A stretch of DNA of 64,000 nt from Minwuia thermotolerans (lineage in GTDB: Bacteria; Pseudomonadota; Alphaproteobacteria; Minwuiales; Minwuiaceae). A program made the translations under genes and the position numbers. Every line of letters starts with the position of its first letter. Position 1 is the first letter of the stretch. Location: positions 1 through 64,000 of the forward strand of contig NZ_PIGG01000074.1 of assembly GCF_002924445.1 (NCBI RefSeq), given 5' to 3'. Below are positions 8,818-19,967 of the stretch, one piece after another. The notes below the pieces were generated by a model that made no database searches, was not told where the DNA came from, and worked only from the letters and a program-made list of their open reading frames with translations.

Positions 8818-9783
8818 ATGGAAAAAACTTGTCCGCTTTGTTTGAACGCAGAGTCCCCAGAGGTCAGAATTGGAAGAATTGACATTGGGGTAGCTGTTTC
8901 TTGTTCAGTTTGTGGGTATTTCAGAATAACTGAAGAAGCGTGGGATTTCTATATAGACCCGAAAATTTCAAAACGGAAAGTTGGAAAATTCACTCTAGCA
9001 GCGTTATCTCATAGAATTGTTCGCCATAATAACAAAAATCGGCCTACGATAATTTCGACCGAAATAATTGAAGAGATTGAGAAATCAGATCAACCACTTC
9101 CAACTGTCGATCAGCAGGCGGATGCGTTGATCGAAGAAATAGGTTTGTATATCTCAAAGTATGAAGAGTTTGTTGAGAATTTTTCGGACGATATGCATAG
9201 GCGAATTGGTGCTTCAAGCCGCAATGCCCTAATGAGATTGGCAATAGAGTTAAAACAAAAAGGCTTGCTGGAGCTGATTGATCGTTCACACAGCCAAGGT
9301 CCTGCAGTCATGCGGATTCGCCTTACCATGGATGGATGGCGGCGATTCAATGAAGTACGCAGAGGACTACGTGTCGGCCATTATGGCTTCGTCGCTCTGG
9401 CTTTTGGATTTTCCAATCTTGACAACTTGGTAGAGAACCATATCAAACAGCCTGTAGCAGAAGAATTAGGATACGATATCATAACCATGAAGGATGTGCC
9501 GGAAGCTGGTATCATCGATAATATCATGAGAGAAAAAATTCGAGATTCGGCATTTGTTATAGCAGACTTAACACACGATAATTCCGGAGCATATTGGGAG
9601 GCCGGATATGCAGAAGGATTGGGAAAGCCCGTTGTCTATATCTGCAATGAATCCAAATTCTCTGACCGAAGCACACATTTTGATACTAATCATTGCACCA
9701 CTGTTATGTGGCGTGATGGTGAAAATCACCATTTTTCAGCAGAACTCATTGCGACCCTTAGGCGTTCGCTGAACCTATTTTAG
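8818..9783 (+). CDS. Zinc ribbon, winged-helix and nucleoside deoxyribosyltransferase-like protein
   Basis: A 321-residue protein whose DNA is conspicuously AT-rich with AT-ending codons, unlike every neighbour, so recent transfer is likely. Residues 5-32 hold a CPLC...CSVC zinc ribbon. Residues about 130-180 read as a winged-helix (NALMRLAIELKQKGLLEL ... LTMDGWRRF). Residues about 185-321 resemble nucleoside 2-deoxyribosyltransferases and related TIR-like NAD/nucleotide-cleaving folds: FVIADLTHDNSGAYWEAGYAEGLGKPV contains the ADL aspartate (Asp250), an Asn and a glutamate (Glu261) where the family nucleophile sits. I start at ATG 8818, where AT-rich coding begins; the open frame upstream is only the shadow of hyuB. 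Function unknown; a stress or anti-phage effector is an inference. Confidence 0.75.
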   Translation: MEKTCPLCLNAESPEVRIGRIDIGVAVSCSVCGYFRITEEAWDFYIDPKISKRKVGKFTLAALSHRIVRHNNKNRPTIISTEIIEEIEKSDQPLPTVDQQADALIEEIGLYISKYEEFVENFSDDMHRRIGASSRNALMRLAIELKQKGLLELIDRSHSQGPAVMRIRLTMDGWRRFNEVRRGLRVGHYGFVALAFGFSNLDNLVENHIKQPVAEELGYDIITMKDVPEAGIIDNIMREKIRDSAFVIADLTHDNSGAYWEAGYAEGLGKPVVYICNESKFSDRSTHFDTNHCTTVMWRDGENHHFSAELIATLRRSLNLF

Positions 9784-9786
9784 AAG

Positions 9787-12700
9787 TCAGTACCGCTTTT
9801 CCCAGGTGATGCCGGTGCTGGTGCTGCCGTCGCGGTCGATCTCGGTGTCGACCTTGACGTTGGGCAGGACGTCGATCTCCACGACGACGGAGCCGGATTC
9901 CGAATCCACCGACTGCTTGGCGCCGACATAGACGCCTTCGCGGACATAGCGTCCGGCGCTGATGGCGCCCGCCGATTCCGGGTCGTCGCCGCTTTCCAGG
10001 CGCAGCACGTCCAGCCCCACCGCGTCGCGGATGCGGTCGGTCGCGCCGCGCTTGCCGTTGGTCAGGGTGCGGATGCCCTGGGCCAGGTTCAGCGCCTCGA
10101 CCGGCGAGAGCGACTGGCGCGCCTTGTCGAACAGCAGCCGCGGCAGGACCTCGCCTTCGGGCAGTTCCGGGGTCGAGGTGAAATCGATGTCGGGCTGCGA
10201 GGGCCGGCCGGAGACGATGATGCGGCCGGTCAGATCCTCGGTCTCGCGGACCAGGACGATGCGGAACTCCGGCGTCAGGTCGCCGGTGAGCCCGATCGAG
10301 CCTTCCTCCAGGTCGAAGTCCTTGCCCAGCAGGCTGAGGCTGCCGCGCACGGCGTTGAAGTCGGAGGTGACCTGCGGGTTGTCGGCGGTGCCGGTGATCG
10401 TCGCCTGGCCCCGCCATTCGCTTTCCAGTCCCCGGCCGCGGACGAAGAACTGTCCCGGCGCGTCGATGCGGATGTCCAGGTTGACGGGCAGCGGCGGGCC
10501 GGGCTCCTCCGCCTCGGCCTCGGCGACCTTGTCGCGCTCCAGCTGGATGGCGACGACGCTGGGTGGCAGGTCCGGCGCCACCAGGCGGATCTCCACGTGA
10601 TCCAGGGTGTGGCGGCCGACCACGTCCACCGCCTGGCCGTCCCAGGTGACGGTGGTGCGGCCGCTGACCTTCACCTCGGCCTCGTCGCGGCGCACCGCCA
10701 GCAGGCCGTCCAGATCCAGACTGACTTCCGCCGTCCTGTCGTCGCCCAGCAGCACCATCTCGCCGCTGCCGCGCAGGCGGCCGCCGACGGGGTCGCGGGC
10801 GGAAAGCTGGAAGTCGCCGACGCCCCGGTCGTTGAAGCGGACCGACATGTCGACGTCCTGCAGGATGGTGCCGCTCAGCAGGTTCTCGTAGCGCGCGTCG
10901 GAGATCACCGCCTCGCCCTGCAGGCGGGGCTGCGACCAGGTGCCGTCCATGCGCACATCGAAGCGGGCGGGACCGGCGGCCAGGTTGTCGCTCTCCGGCA
11001 GCAGGGCCACGAGCTGCTGCAGGTCGCCCCGCCACTCCAGCCGGCCGCGGACCGCGCCGTCCGCGGGCGGGATCGGGATCGCCCGGCCGCCCGAAGGCGG
11101 CAGCGCGCCGGAAGCTTCGGCGACCAGCGGCTGCTCGAAGGGACCGGCGATGGTGGTCTTGAGGCCGATCTCGCCGTCGGCCCAGCGGCCCTCGGCGCTG
11201 ACCTGGAAGGTGAAATCGCCGACTTCCTCGGGCATGCGCAGGTCGGTGAGGGTCAGATCGAGCCGGCCGGTGTCCCTCGGTTCCCTGGTGTCGAGGCGGA
11301 TCGTGGCGTTCGCCACGCCGCTCAGGCCCTCGACCCCGCCCAGCGCCGCCAGCGGGCCGAGGGCGAGGTCGGCGATCTCCAGCTGCGCCAGGATCTGGCT
11401 CGGGCCGTAGGTCGCGTCCCCGGTCACCGCGCCGCCGGCGCTGGCGGCGAGGTCGAGGCCGCGGACGGCGATCTGGTCGCCGCGCAGGGCGACGACGAAA
11501 GGCGTGCGTGAGGTGATGTCGCCCTGCGGCGTTTCCAGCACCAGGTCGGCGACGCGCAGGCCGAGGGTCTCCGGGTCGGTGAGGTCGGCGGCGACCTCGG
11601 TGCGCAGCGACGCCTCGACGGGCGCAGCCAGATTGGCGGTGAGCCGCGCCACGGGACGTTCGATGGTGCCGCCCAGATCGGCGGTGACCTGGGTGATGCG
11701 GTTCTCGCCGGAGGTGATGGCTGTGACCAGCACGTCGCCGCCGATCCGGGGCGCGCCCTCGCCCGAGGGATCGAGCGTGATTTCGGCCACGGCTGCCTCG
11801 ATCTGTGCGCCGCCGGCCTCGATGCGCTCCACGGTAACGTCGGCCAGCACGGTCTCGCCTCGGGTCTGCAGGTCGGCTGCGGCGCGGGCGATGCGCGCGC
11901 CGCCGGCGTCGATGTCCCTGGCCAGGACGCGGCCGGCCGCGGCCGGCAGCTCTCCGGTCAGGCCGGTAACGTCCAGGTCGACGTCCAGCCGGCCCATCGC
12001 CGCCATGTCGCCGATGCGGACATTGCGCGCGGTCAGATCGATCGTCGCATCCAGCCGCTCGCCCTCGGGTTTCAGCGTCACGGCGCCGTCCGCGTCGCCG
12101 GCGAGCGGCATGCCGGCCAGCTCCGACAGGTCGGAGAGGTCGTCCACCTTCAGGGTGGCCTGGCCGTCGAAGCCGGCGGTGGCGAGGTCCAGGTCGCCCC
12201 GGCCCTCCAGCCGCGCCGAGCCCAGTCGGGCGCGGTAGCGGTCCAGCGAGAGGCGATTGGCCGCCGGGTCGAAAGCGCCGGCGACGTCCAGCGACCCGGT
12301 CTGGCCGCCGCTGCGGAAGCTCAGCTCGGCGTCGAAGTCGGGCGAGCCGGCGAGGTCGGAGGCCGAGAACCGGAGGCGCGGCTGGGCGATCTCCCGCCCG
12401 CTGACCCTGAGGTCCGCCGCGCGGGCGGTCCCCGTCACCTCCGGGTCGTCCAGCGTGCCGCCGATCTCGCCACTGACCGCCAGGTCGCGCAACCCCTCGA
12501 TGGATGGCGGCGCAAGGCCCGGCGGCAGTTCGGGCAGGCTCAGCGAATACTCGCCATCGATGGTTTCGCCCTCAAGCGTGGCATTGGCGGCGATTTCGGC
12601 GCCCTTCGCTGTGTTGCCGGAGATCCGGGCGACCATGGCCTCGCCCATGGGCTCGGCCTCGACGTTCAGATCGACGGTCGATCCGGCGACGTCCGCAAAC

Positions 12701-14331
12701 TGCGGATCGCGCCATTGCAGATCCTCGAGGTGAAGATCGGCGTCGACCGTGCCGCGGTTTTCGCCCAGCCCCTCGATGGTCAGGTCGAGATTGCCCCGGC
12801 CGCCGGAGAGCAGCTCCGCCAGCTGCGGCGCCCGGGCGAGATCCTCGGCCTCGACATGCAGTTCGCCGTCCATCTCCCGCTGCTCCAGGTCGAGGGTGAA
12901 CCGGCCGCTCGCCGTCCCTGCCGCCGTCCGGACGTCGAGGCCGCTGATCTCCAGCGCCTGGGGTCCGGCGACGAAGTCGAAGGCCAGGGTCGGATCGGTT
13001 CCGGCCAGGCTGGCATATTGCGGGTTGTCTGTCTGGGGTTCGTCGATGGTCAGCACGGCGTGGCCGCGCGCGGTCTCGAGGTCGCTGGTCGCGTCGATCT
13101 CGGCGGCGATCCGGTCTGCCGAATAATCCTGGAACCGGGGCCCGGCGATATCGGCGCGGATCCTCGCCGCCAGCGTTTCGTCCAGCGCGCCGTCGAGATC
13201 GACCTGCAGCGCCGCGGTCTCGAAACGCGCGCCCGTCAGCCAGGGCGCCAGCGCGTCGTCGGCGCGGATATCGGCGTTGGCGGCGAGGCGGACGGTGTTG
13301 GCCGCCGCGTCATAGCCGCCTTCGGCGGTGAGGGTCACGGCCGGGCTGTCGAGCTTCAGACGATCGATTGTCACCTGGTCGGTCGACGGCCCCGAGACCG
13401 CGACATCGACATGCACCACCTCGCCAAGGGCCTGCTTCGGGGCGGAAAGCGCGCCGCCGATCAGGTTCGCCGTCGCGTCGAGGCTGGCGGCATAGCCGCC
13501 GTCGGCGGCCAGCGCGAGGTCGAGCCGGCCGACCAGGTCGAGGGCGTTCTGCACGGTCAGATCGACATCTATTTCGGCCTCGCCGAAGGGCCCGCCGCCC
13601 GTCATGGTCAGCCGCACCCGGTCCTCCGGCGCGACGCCCAGCGCGTCGGCCAGGGGCCGGATCGCCGGCATGTCGGCGGCGATGTCCACGTCCATCCGCT
13701 CGGCGGCGAAGTCCGCGGTGACATCGGCGCGCACGAAGCTTTCGCCCAGATCCAGAGGCTCGATGTCCAGATCCAGACGCTGGACCGCCCCGGCGTCTGC
13801 CAGGGCGCCGGTGACGCGGTAGCGCGACTGCACGGGCGCCACGCCCTCTGGCAGGATGACCTCCTCGACCGCCAGTTCCTTCAGGGTGACGGGCAGCGGC
13901 GCGCGCGGCCACTGGAAGTTCTCCGGCAGCAGCCGGCCGTCGCTCGCGGTCTCCTCCGCCGGCGTGTCATCGGCCGGCAGGCGCAGCACCTCGACCCGCT
14001 CGGCCGCCAGGCGATCGATGGTCAGCGCGCCATCCAGCAGCGCGGCGGCGCTGAGATCCAGGGCGACGTCTTCCACCTCCAGCCAGCGTCCGTCCGCGTC
14101 CGCAAGGGCGAGACTGTCGAGTCGCAGTACGCCGTCGTCGCCGCGCCGGAAGCGTCCGGTCTCGACGGTCAGGCCGGGGCCGCTGGCGAACCCGGTCGCC
14201 TGCTCCAGCGCCCAGGTCCAGGTGTCCTCGCCGGCGCCATAGACGAACCAGGCGAGTCCGCCGGCCAGCAGGACCACGGGCAGCAGCGCGATGGCCAGCA
14301 GCCATCCCAGCACCTTGGCGACGCGCCGCAT
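9787..14331 (-). CDS. tamB: Translocation and assembly module inner-membrane protein TamB
   Basis: A 1514-residue protein with one N-terminal membrane anchor (about residues 8-32), a very long repetitive beta-strand-rich middle (AsmA/TamB-like beta-taco) and a C-terminal DUF490 region ending in the aromatic GITWEKRY. TamB spans the periplasm, and with TamA it supports insertion of outer-membrane proteins and probably phospholipid transport to the outer membrane. Its start ATG overlaps the tamA stop codon by one base (TGATG), which supports translational coupling. The length is at the upper end of the family. The stop lies only 3 bp from the stop of the AT-rich gene at 8818-9783. Confidence 0.93.
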   Translation of the reverse strand: MRRVAKVLGWLLAIALLPVVLLAGGLAWFVYGAGEDTWTWALEQATGFASGPGLTVETGRFRRGDDGVLRLDSLALADADGRWLEVEDVALDLSAAALLDGALTIDRLAAERVEVLRLPADDTPAEETASDGRLLPENFQWPRAPLPVTLKELAVEEVILPEGVAPVQSRYRVTGALADAGAVQRLDLDIEPLDLGESFVRADVTADFAAERMDVDIAADMPAIRPLADALGVAPEDRVRLTMTGGGPFGEAEIDVDLTVQNALDLVGRLDLALAADGGYAASLDATANLIGGALSAPKQALGEVVHVDVAVSGPSTDQVTIDRLKLDSPAVTLTAEGGYDAAANTVRLAANADIRADDALAPWLTGARFETAALQVDLDGALDETLAARIRADIAGPRFQDYSADRIAAEIDATSDLETARGHAVLTIDEPQTDNPQYASLAGTDPTLAFDFVAGPQALEISGLDVRTAAGTASGRFTLDLEQREMDGELHVEAEDLARAPQLAELLSGGRGNLDLTIEGLGENRGTVDADLHLEDLQWRDPQFADVAGSTVDLNVEAEPMGEAMVARISGNTAKGAEIAANATLEGETIDGEYSLSLPELPPGLAPPSIEGLRDLAVSGEIGGTLDDPEVTGTARAADLRVSGREIAQPRLRFSASDLAGSPDFDAELSFRSGGQTGSLDVAGAFDPAANRLSLDRYRARLGSARLEGRGDLDLATAGFDGQATLKVDDLSDLSELAGMPLAGDADGAVTLKPEGERLDATIDLTARNVRIGDMAAMGRLDVDLDVTGLTGELPAAAGRVLARDIDAGGARIARAAADLQTRGETVLADVTVERIEAGGAQIEAAVAEITLDPSGEGAPRIGGDVLVTAITSGENRITQVTADLGGTIERPVARLTANLAAPVEASLRTEVAADLTDPETLGLRVADLVLETPQGDITSRTPFVVALRGDQIAVRGLDLAASAGGAVTGDATYGPSQILAQLEIADLALGPLAALGGVEGLSGVANATIRLDTREPRDTGRLDLTLTDLRMPEEVGDFTFQVSAEGRWADGEIGLKTTIAGPFEQPLVAEASGALPPSGGRAIPIPPADGAVRGRLEWRGDLQQLVALLPESDNLAAGPARFDVRMDGTWSQPRLQGEAVISDARYENLLSGTILQDVDMSVRFNDRGVGDFQLSARDPVGGRLRGSGEMVLLGDDRTAEVSLDLDGLLAVRRDEAEVKVSGRTTVTWDGQAVDVVGRHTLDHVEIRLVAPDLPPSVVAIQLERDKVAEAEAEEPGPPLPVNLDIRIDAPGQFFVRGRGLESEWRGQATITGTADNPQVTSDFNAVRGSLSLLGKDFDLEEGSIGLTGDLTPEFRIVLVRETEDLTGRIIVSGRPSQPDIDFTSTPELPEGEVLPRLLFDKARQSLSPVEALNLAQGIRTLTNGKRGATDRIRDAVGLDVLRLESGDDPESAGAISAGRYVREGVYVGAKQSVDSESGSVVVEIDVLPNVKVDTEIDRDGSTSTGITWEKRY

Positions 14332-16265
14332 CAGAATGCCTGGCCGAGACTGATGTAGAATTCGAAGAAGTTGTCTTCGTCGCGGCGGTGCAGCGGGAAG
14401 GCGAGGTCGAAGCGGATCGGCCCCACGGGACTGTAATAGCGCACGCCGCCGCCGACGCCGACATGCAGCGTCTCGGTGGCGTCGGGGAAGGGCTCGGCGG
14501 CGACATAGCCCGTGTCGACGAAGGCCACCACGCCCAGATCCTCCATGAAGCGGGCGCGGAGCTCGATGGCGCTCTCCGACAGGAACCGCCCGCCCGTCAG
14601 GTCGCCGGCGTCATTGGTCGGCGAAATCGACTGGAACGCGTAGCCGCGCACGGACGCGCCGCCGCCGGCGAAGAAACGCTCGTTGACCGGCACGTCGTCG
14701 AGCGCCTGCGAGAGAATGGTGGCGACGCGGGCGCGCAGGGCCAGCACCAGGCTGTTCTCCCCGATCAGCGGCTGATAGAACGCGCCGCCCAGCGAGATGC
14801 GGCCGAAATAGGCGGGATCGCCGTTGTTGAGACCGGCATAGGGCGCTGCCGCCAGGAACAGCCGGAAGCCCTCCGTGGCGTTGAGCTGGTCATTGGCGCG
14901 GTCGAGATTGGCGAAGGTGGGGAAGCCCAGCAGGTAGGCCGTATCGTTCTCGATGTCCGATTCCACCAGGGCCGCGCTGCCCTCGACGGATGTGCCGACG
15001 CGCCAGTGCTTGCCCACGCCGGTTTCGACGCCGATGCGCGCGGTGGCCGATTCCTCGGTGAAGGCCTCGTCGTCCAGCCGCCGCAATGTGAAACTCTCCT
15101 TCAGGGTCCAGCGCTCGGTCGGCGTGTGCGGCTGGGTCATCCCGAAGGTCAGCTTCTGTTCCTTCAGCGAGGCATCGAGCTCGGCGCGGAAGTCCTCGGC
15201 GCCGCCGAACAGATTGCGGTGCCGCCAGCCGACACGTACGCCCGGACCGATATCGGTGTCATAGCGCAGACTGCCGGAGATGGAGCGCAGCTTGGCGTCC
15301 GCGACCTTCAGCGTGACCGGGCGCGCCACCTGTTCGGGATCGGGGGTCTGCGGCGGCTGCACCGAGACGGCGTCGAACAGGCCGGTCGCACGCATCGCTT
15401 CCTGGAACTCCTCCACCTTCTGGCGGTCATAGGGCTCGCCCTCCTGCCAGGGGATGCGGTCCATGATGTAGTCGCGCGCCAGCTTGGTGTCGCCCTCGAT
15501 CACCAGCGGCCCGAAGGTCGTGTACGGACCCGGATCGAACCTGGCCGTCACCGTCAGCGTGTGATTCTCGGTATTGGCGACGGCGCGGCGGTCGATGAAG
15601 CGCGCATAGGGGAAGCCGTTGCGGCTGAGAAAGCGCACGACGCGCGTCTCGGCCGCGACGATGTCCTCGCCATGGGCCTCGGCGCCCTCGCCCAGATCGG
15701 CCGCACGCTTGATTTCCGCATCGGTCGGCAGTTCCTCGGGATGCGGCTCGAATGCCGGCTGGAAGGCTGCGATGGTGTAGGCGGTTCCCGGGGCGACGTC
15801 GAAGATGGCGCGCGCGTCCGCGTCCGGGTCGCCGGGCGTCTCCTCCACCCGGATTTCCACCGTGGCGTCGTAATAGGCTTCGGCCGACATCACCTGCATC
15901 AGGGTCGCGCGGTCGTTCTCGGCGCGCCGTTTCAGTCCGGCGATGCTCGGCGCGCCGCGCTGCTGATACCGGAAGGTGTCGAGCGAGGCGCGGATGACTT
16001 CGCGGACGTCAGGCTGCTCGTCCAGGCCGTCGATGGTCGCGGTATAGCTCACGGGAAGCGGCCCCGAGAGCGCGGAATCCCTGTCATCCCCGGCCTCCTC
16101 CCCGTCCAGCAGGGTGCCGCAGCCGGCGAGCGCCAGCGCGCAGAGCGTGGCGGCTGTCAACCTGAGGAGGGGCAGTCGATGTGACGAGATGCTTATCTGG
16201 TACCGTCCTGGACAATCTTGTTCTTCTTGCGCGGCAGATGTGACCCGGATTACCCAAGGTGGCAA
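14331..16265 (-). CDS. tamA: Omp85-family outer-membrane assembly protein TamA
   Basis: A BamA/TamA-type protein: POTRA repeats in the first half (VSYTATIDGLDEQPDV..., then PGTAYTIAAFQPAF and PGPYTTFGPLVIEGDTKLARDY segments) and a 16-strand barrel with GGASVRGYAFQSISP and the C-terminal SPVGPIRFDLAFPLHRR...FYISLGQAF ending in Phe. It forms the outer-membrane half of the TAM complex with TamB downstream. The start is uncertain: the frame opens with TTG at 16265 and has no in-frame ATG or GTG before a hydrophobic stretch ending in a lipobox, ALALAGC (Cys49 from the TTG). A later CTG or TTG start would give a short lipoprotein-like signal peptide. Confidence 0.88.
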   Translation of the reverse strand: MPPWVIRVTSAAQEEQDCPGRYQISISSHRLPLLRLTAATLCALALAGCGTLLDGEEAGDDRDSALSGPLPVSYTATIDGLDEQPDVREVIRASLDTFRYQQRGAPSIAGLKRRAENDRATLMQVMSAEAYYDATVEIRVEETPGDPDADARAIFDVAPGTAYTIAAFQPAFEPHPEELPTDAEIKRAADLGEGAEAHGEDIVAAETRVVRFLSRNGFPYARFIDRRAVANTENHTLTVTARFDPGPYTTFGPLVIEGDTKLARDYIMDRIPWQEGEPYDRQKVEEFQEAMRATGLFDAVSVQPPQTPDPEQVARPVTLKVADAKLRSISGSLRYDTDIGPGVRVGWRHRNLFGGAEDFRAELDASLKEQKLTFGMTQPHTPTERWTLKESFTLRRLDDEAFTEESATARIGVETGVGKHWRVGTSVEGSAALVESDIENDTAYLLGFPTFANLDRANDQLNATEGFRLFLAAAPYAGLNNGDPAYFGRISLGGAFYQPLIGENSLVLALRARVATILSQALDDVPVNERFFAGGGASVRGYAFQSISPTNDAGDLTGGRFLSESAIELRARFMEDLGVVAFVDTGYVAAEPFPDATETLHVGVGGGVRYYSPVGPIRFDLAFPLHRRDEDNFFEFYISLGQAF

Positions 16266-16332
16266 TTCCGGTCATGTCATGGCCGCGCCGCCCGGCCGCA
16301 AGGGACACGATGCCACGCAGGCCGGCGGCTGG

Positions 16333-16800
16333 TCAGAATACACCGGCCTCCAGTCCCGCGGCCATCAAGGTTCCCAGTTCCCGGCACTGGCCCAGGAAGT
16401 CGTCCTGCCAGTCGCCCCGGCAGACCAGCGGCTCGCGCACAGCGTTCCAGCGCAGACCGGTGGTGATGGTCTCGACCGCGCGGCAGGTGCCGGTGCCGTC
16501 ATGGCCGGCGCGGACATAGAGCGCGTAGGGCAGGCCCTGCCTGTCTTCCAGCACGGCGTAGTAGGTGCGGTCGAAGAAGTCCTTCAGCGCGCCGCTCATA
16601 TAGCCGAGATTCTCGGTCGTGCCGAGCACGATGCCGTCGGCGGCCATGACGTCGTCGGGGCCGGCCTCGAAGGGGGTGAGCAAGCGGACGTCGACGCCCT
16701 CGATGGCGTCGTCCCGCGCGCCGTCGGCGACCGCGTCCGCCAGCCGCTGTGTGTTCGGCGAAGGCGCGTGGGCGACGATCAGCATGGTCTTTGCGCTCAT
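16333..16800 (-). CDS. Flavodoxin-fold NAD(P)H-dependent reductase-like protein
   Basis: A 155-residue flavodoxin-like protein. MLIVAHAPSPNTQRLADAV near the N terminus is the phosphate-binding loop pattern of FMN-binding flavodoxin/NADPH-dependent FMN reductase families. GIVLGTTENLGYMSGALKDFFDR (about residues 56-78) is the second FMN-binding loop. Likely a cytosolic quinone or flavin reductase; electron donor and acceptor are unknown. It is flanked by the tamA promoter region and a PAS protein, and no operon is evident. Starts at ATG 16800. Confidence 0.8.
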   Translation of the reverse strand: MSAKTMLIVAHAPSPNTQRLADAVADGARDDAIEGVDVRLLTPFEAGPDDVMAADGIVLGTTENLGYMSGALKDFFDRTYYAVLEDRQGLPYALYVRAGHDGTGTCRAVETITTGLRWNAVREPLVCRGDWQDDFLGQCRELGTLMAAGLEAGVF

Positions 16801-16877
16801 GACTGCACTCCGGCGCGTGATGTCCCGGCAAGCCTAGAGTATCGGCAGCGCGGATTGAAGGCCCGGGCCGGAAAGGT

Positions 16878-17474
16878 CTAGCGGATGGGCCGCATGTCCA
16901 GCCGGCTGGTGCGCGCCGTCGCGCCGGGCAGGCCGGCGAGGAACTGCGCGGCGCCGAGGACGATGGCGACGCGGCCGTCAGGCGCATGGAGCGGCATCGC
17001 CACGGCCTGGAACAGGCGATAGGCGCTCCAGTCGCCGCTCGCCTCGGCGAAGACGGCGTGCGGCTCGCGCGTCTCGACGATCCGACGGAGCACGGTGACG
17101 ATCGCCTCCCGGCCCCAGGCCCCGCCGCCGCATTCGATGCGCCGGCCGGTGGGGTCGCGGCCGAAGCGGCCGGCCAGGCGGGTGCCTACCAGACGGTAGC
17201 GCAGGCCCCCGTCGCAGCCGATGTCGACCATGAACAGGTCCGGCAGGACGAATTTCAGGTCTTCCGGCCCGAAATCGGTCCGCCCGGGCTGCGGGCTGCG
17301 GCGTCTCAGGTCGAGCCAGAAGGTCGCCAGATCGGCAATGCTGCCGGCCGACACCGGGTCTCCGCCGGCCGACTCCATCGTTTCCTTCAGCTCGGCCACG
17401 CAGACCGAACCGCCCAGCCGCAGCAGTCCTTCGGGACCATCTTCGTGCTCGTTCGCAAGTCGCTTCGTCATCAT
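16878..17474 (-). CDS. PAS domain protein (PAS_5/DUF1457-like)
   Basis: A 198-residue protein with a single PAS-like fold. The segment LATFWLDLRRRSPQPGRTDFGPED followed by VLPDLFMVDIG and YRLVGTRLAGRFGRDPTGR (about residues 45-115) is the pattern of the alphaproteobacterial PAS_5 family. No output domain is visible, so it is probably a sensor or adaptor. It is divergently transcribed from a MarR regulator, and two copies of a palindrome lie in the shared 112 bp, which suggests MarR control. Start at ATG 17474; ATG 17471 is equally possible. Confidence 0.75.
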   Translation of the reverse strand: MMTKRLANEHEDGPEGLLRLGGSVCVAELKETMESAGGDPVSAGSIADLATFWLDLRRRSPQPGRTDFGPEDLKFVLPDLFMVDIGCDGGLRYRLVGTRLAGRFGRDPTGRRIECGGGAWGREAIVTVLRRIVETREPHAVFAEASGDWSAYRLFQAVAMPLHAPDGRVAIVLGAAQFLAGLPGATARTSRLDMRPIR

Positions 17475-17502
17475 GGGACCGCCCTGTCGGGGATGTAGTT
17501 TA

Positions 17503-17563
17503 TTGCTAGTAGCAACTTAAAATTCGGCGCCATGCGCGTCAACGAACAAATTGCTACTAGCAC
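17503..17563. promoter_or_regulatory. Two palindromic operators in a MarR divergent promoter
   Basis: A perfect 13-bp palindrome TTGCTAGTAGCAA lies at 17503-17515. A copy with one arm mismatch, TTGCTACTAGCAC, lies at 17551-17563, 48 bp away centre to centre. Both sit between the divergent PAS gene and the MarR gene. The size, symmetry and position fit MarR dimer binding sites with autoregulation; this is inference from position. Confidence 0.65.
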
Positions 17564-17586
17564 CAATAGCGGCTAGGATCGTGACG

Positions 17587-18028
17587 ATGAACACAAACGC
17601 CGATCCGCCGGGCCGACCCGCCATCGCACTGGCGAACCTGCTGGAGCAGACCGCGCGGCATGTCTATGACCAGCGCGGCGCCGGCGGCCTGCATCCCGTG
17701 CAATGGTCGGCGCTGCGGTTCTTCGCCCGCGCCAACCGCTCGGCCCGCTCGGTCGCCGGGCTGGCGCGCTATCTGGGGGTCACGCTGGGGCCGGCGTCGC
17801 GCACCGTCGGCGCGCTGCGCCGTCACGGACTGGTCGACGCAGTGAAGGATCCGGCGGACGGCCGCGCCTCGATCGTCTCGCTGACCGCAGCGGGGCGGCA
17901 TATGCTGCAACAGGATCCGATCCACCGCCTGGCGCGGGCCATCGAGGAGTTGCCGGACGCGGATGCGGGGGGTCTGGGGCGCGCGCTGACGCGGCTGTCC
18001 ACGGCCCTGAGGGAGGGTGAAAGCCAGA

Positions 18029-18057
<29 letters not shown>
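17587..18057 (+). CDS. MarR-family transcriptional regulator
   Basis: A 156-residue winged-helix repressor. LHPVQWSALRFFARA, then LARYLGVTLGPASRTVGALRRHGLV (recognition helix region) and KDPADGRASIVSLTAAGRHML (the wing with the D-x-R residues) are the MarR signature in order. Members bind palindromic operators and release on binding phenolic or other small ligands. I start at ATG 17587, after the second palindrome; the open frame starting at TTG 17551 would begin inside that operator. The gene overlaps the downstream histidine kinase by 29 bp, so regulator, kinase and response regulator form an operon. Confidence 0.85.
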
Positions 18058-19945
<1,888 letters not shown>

Positions 19946-19967
19946 CGGGCGAGGGGGATAAGGGGAC

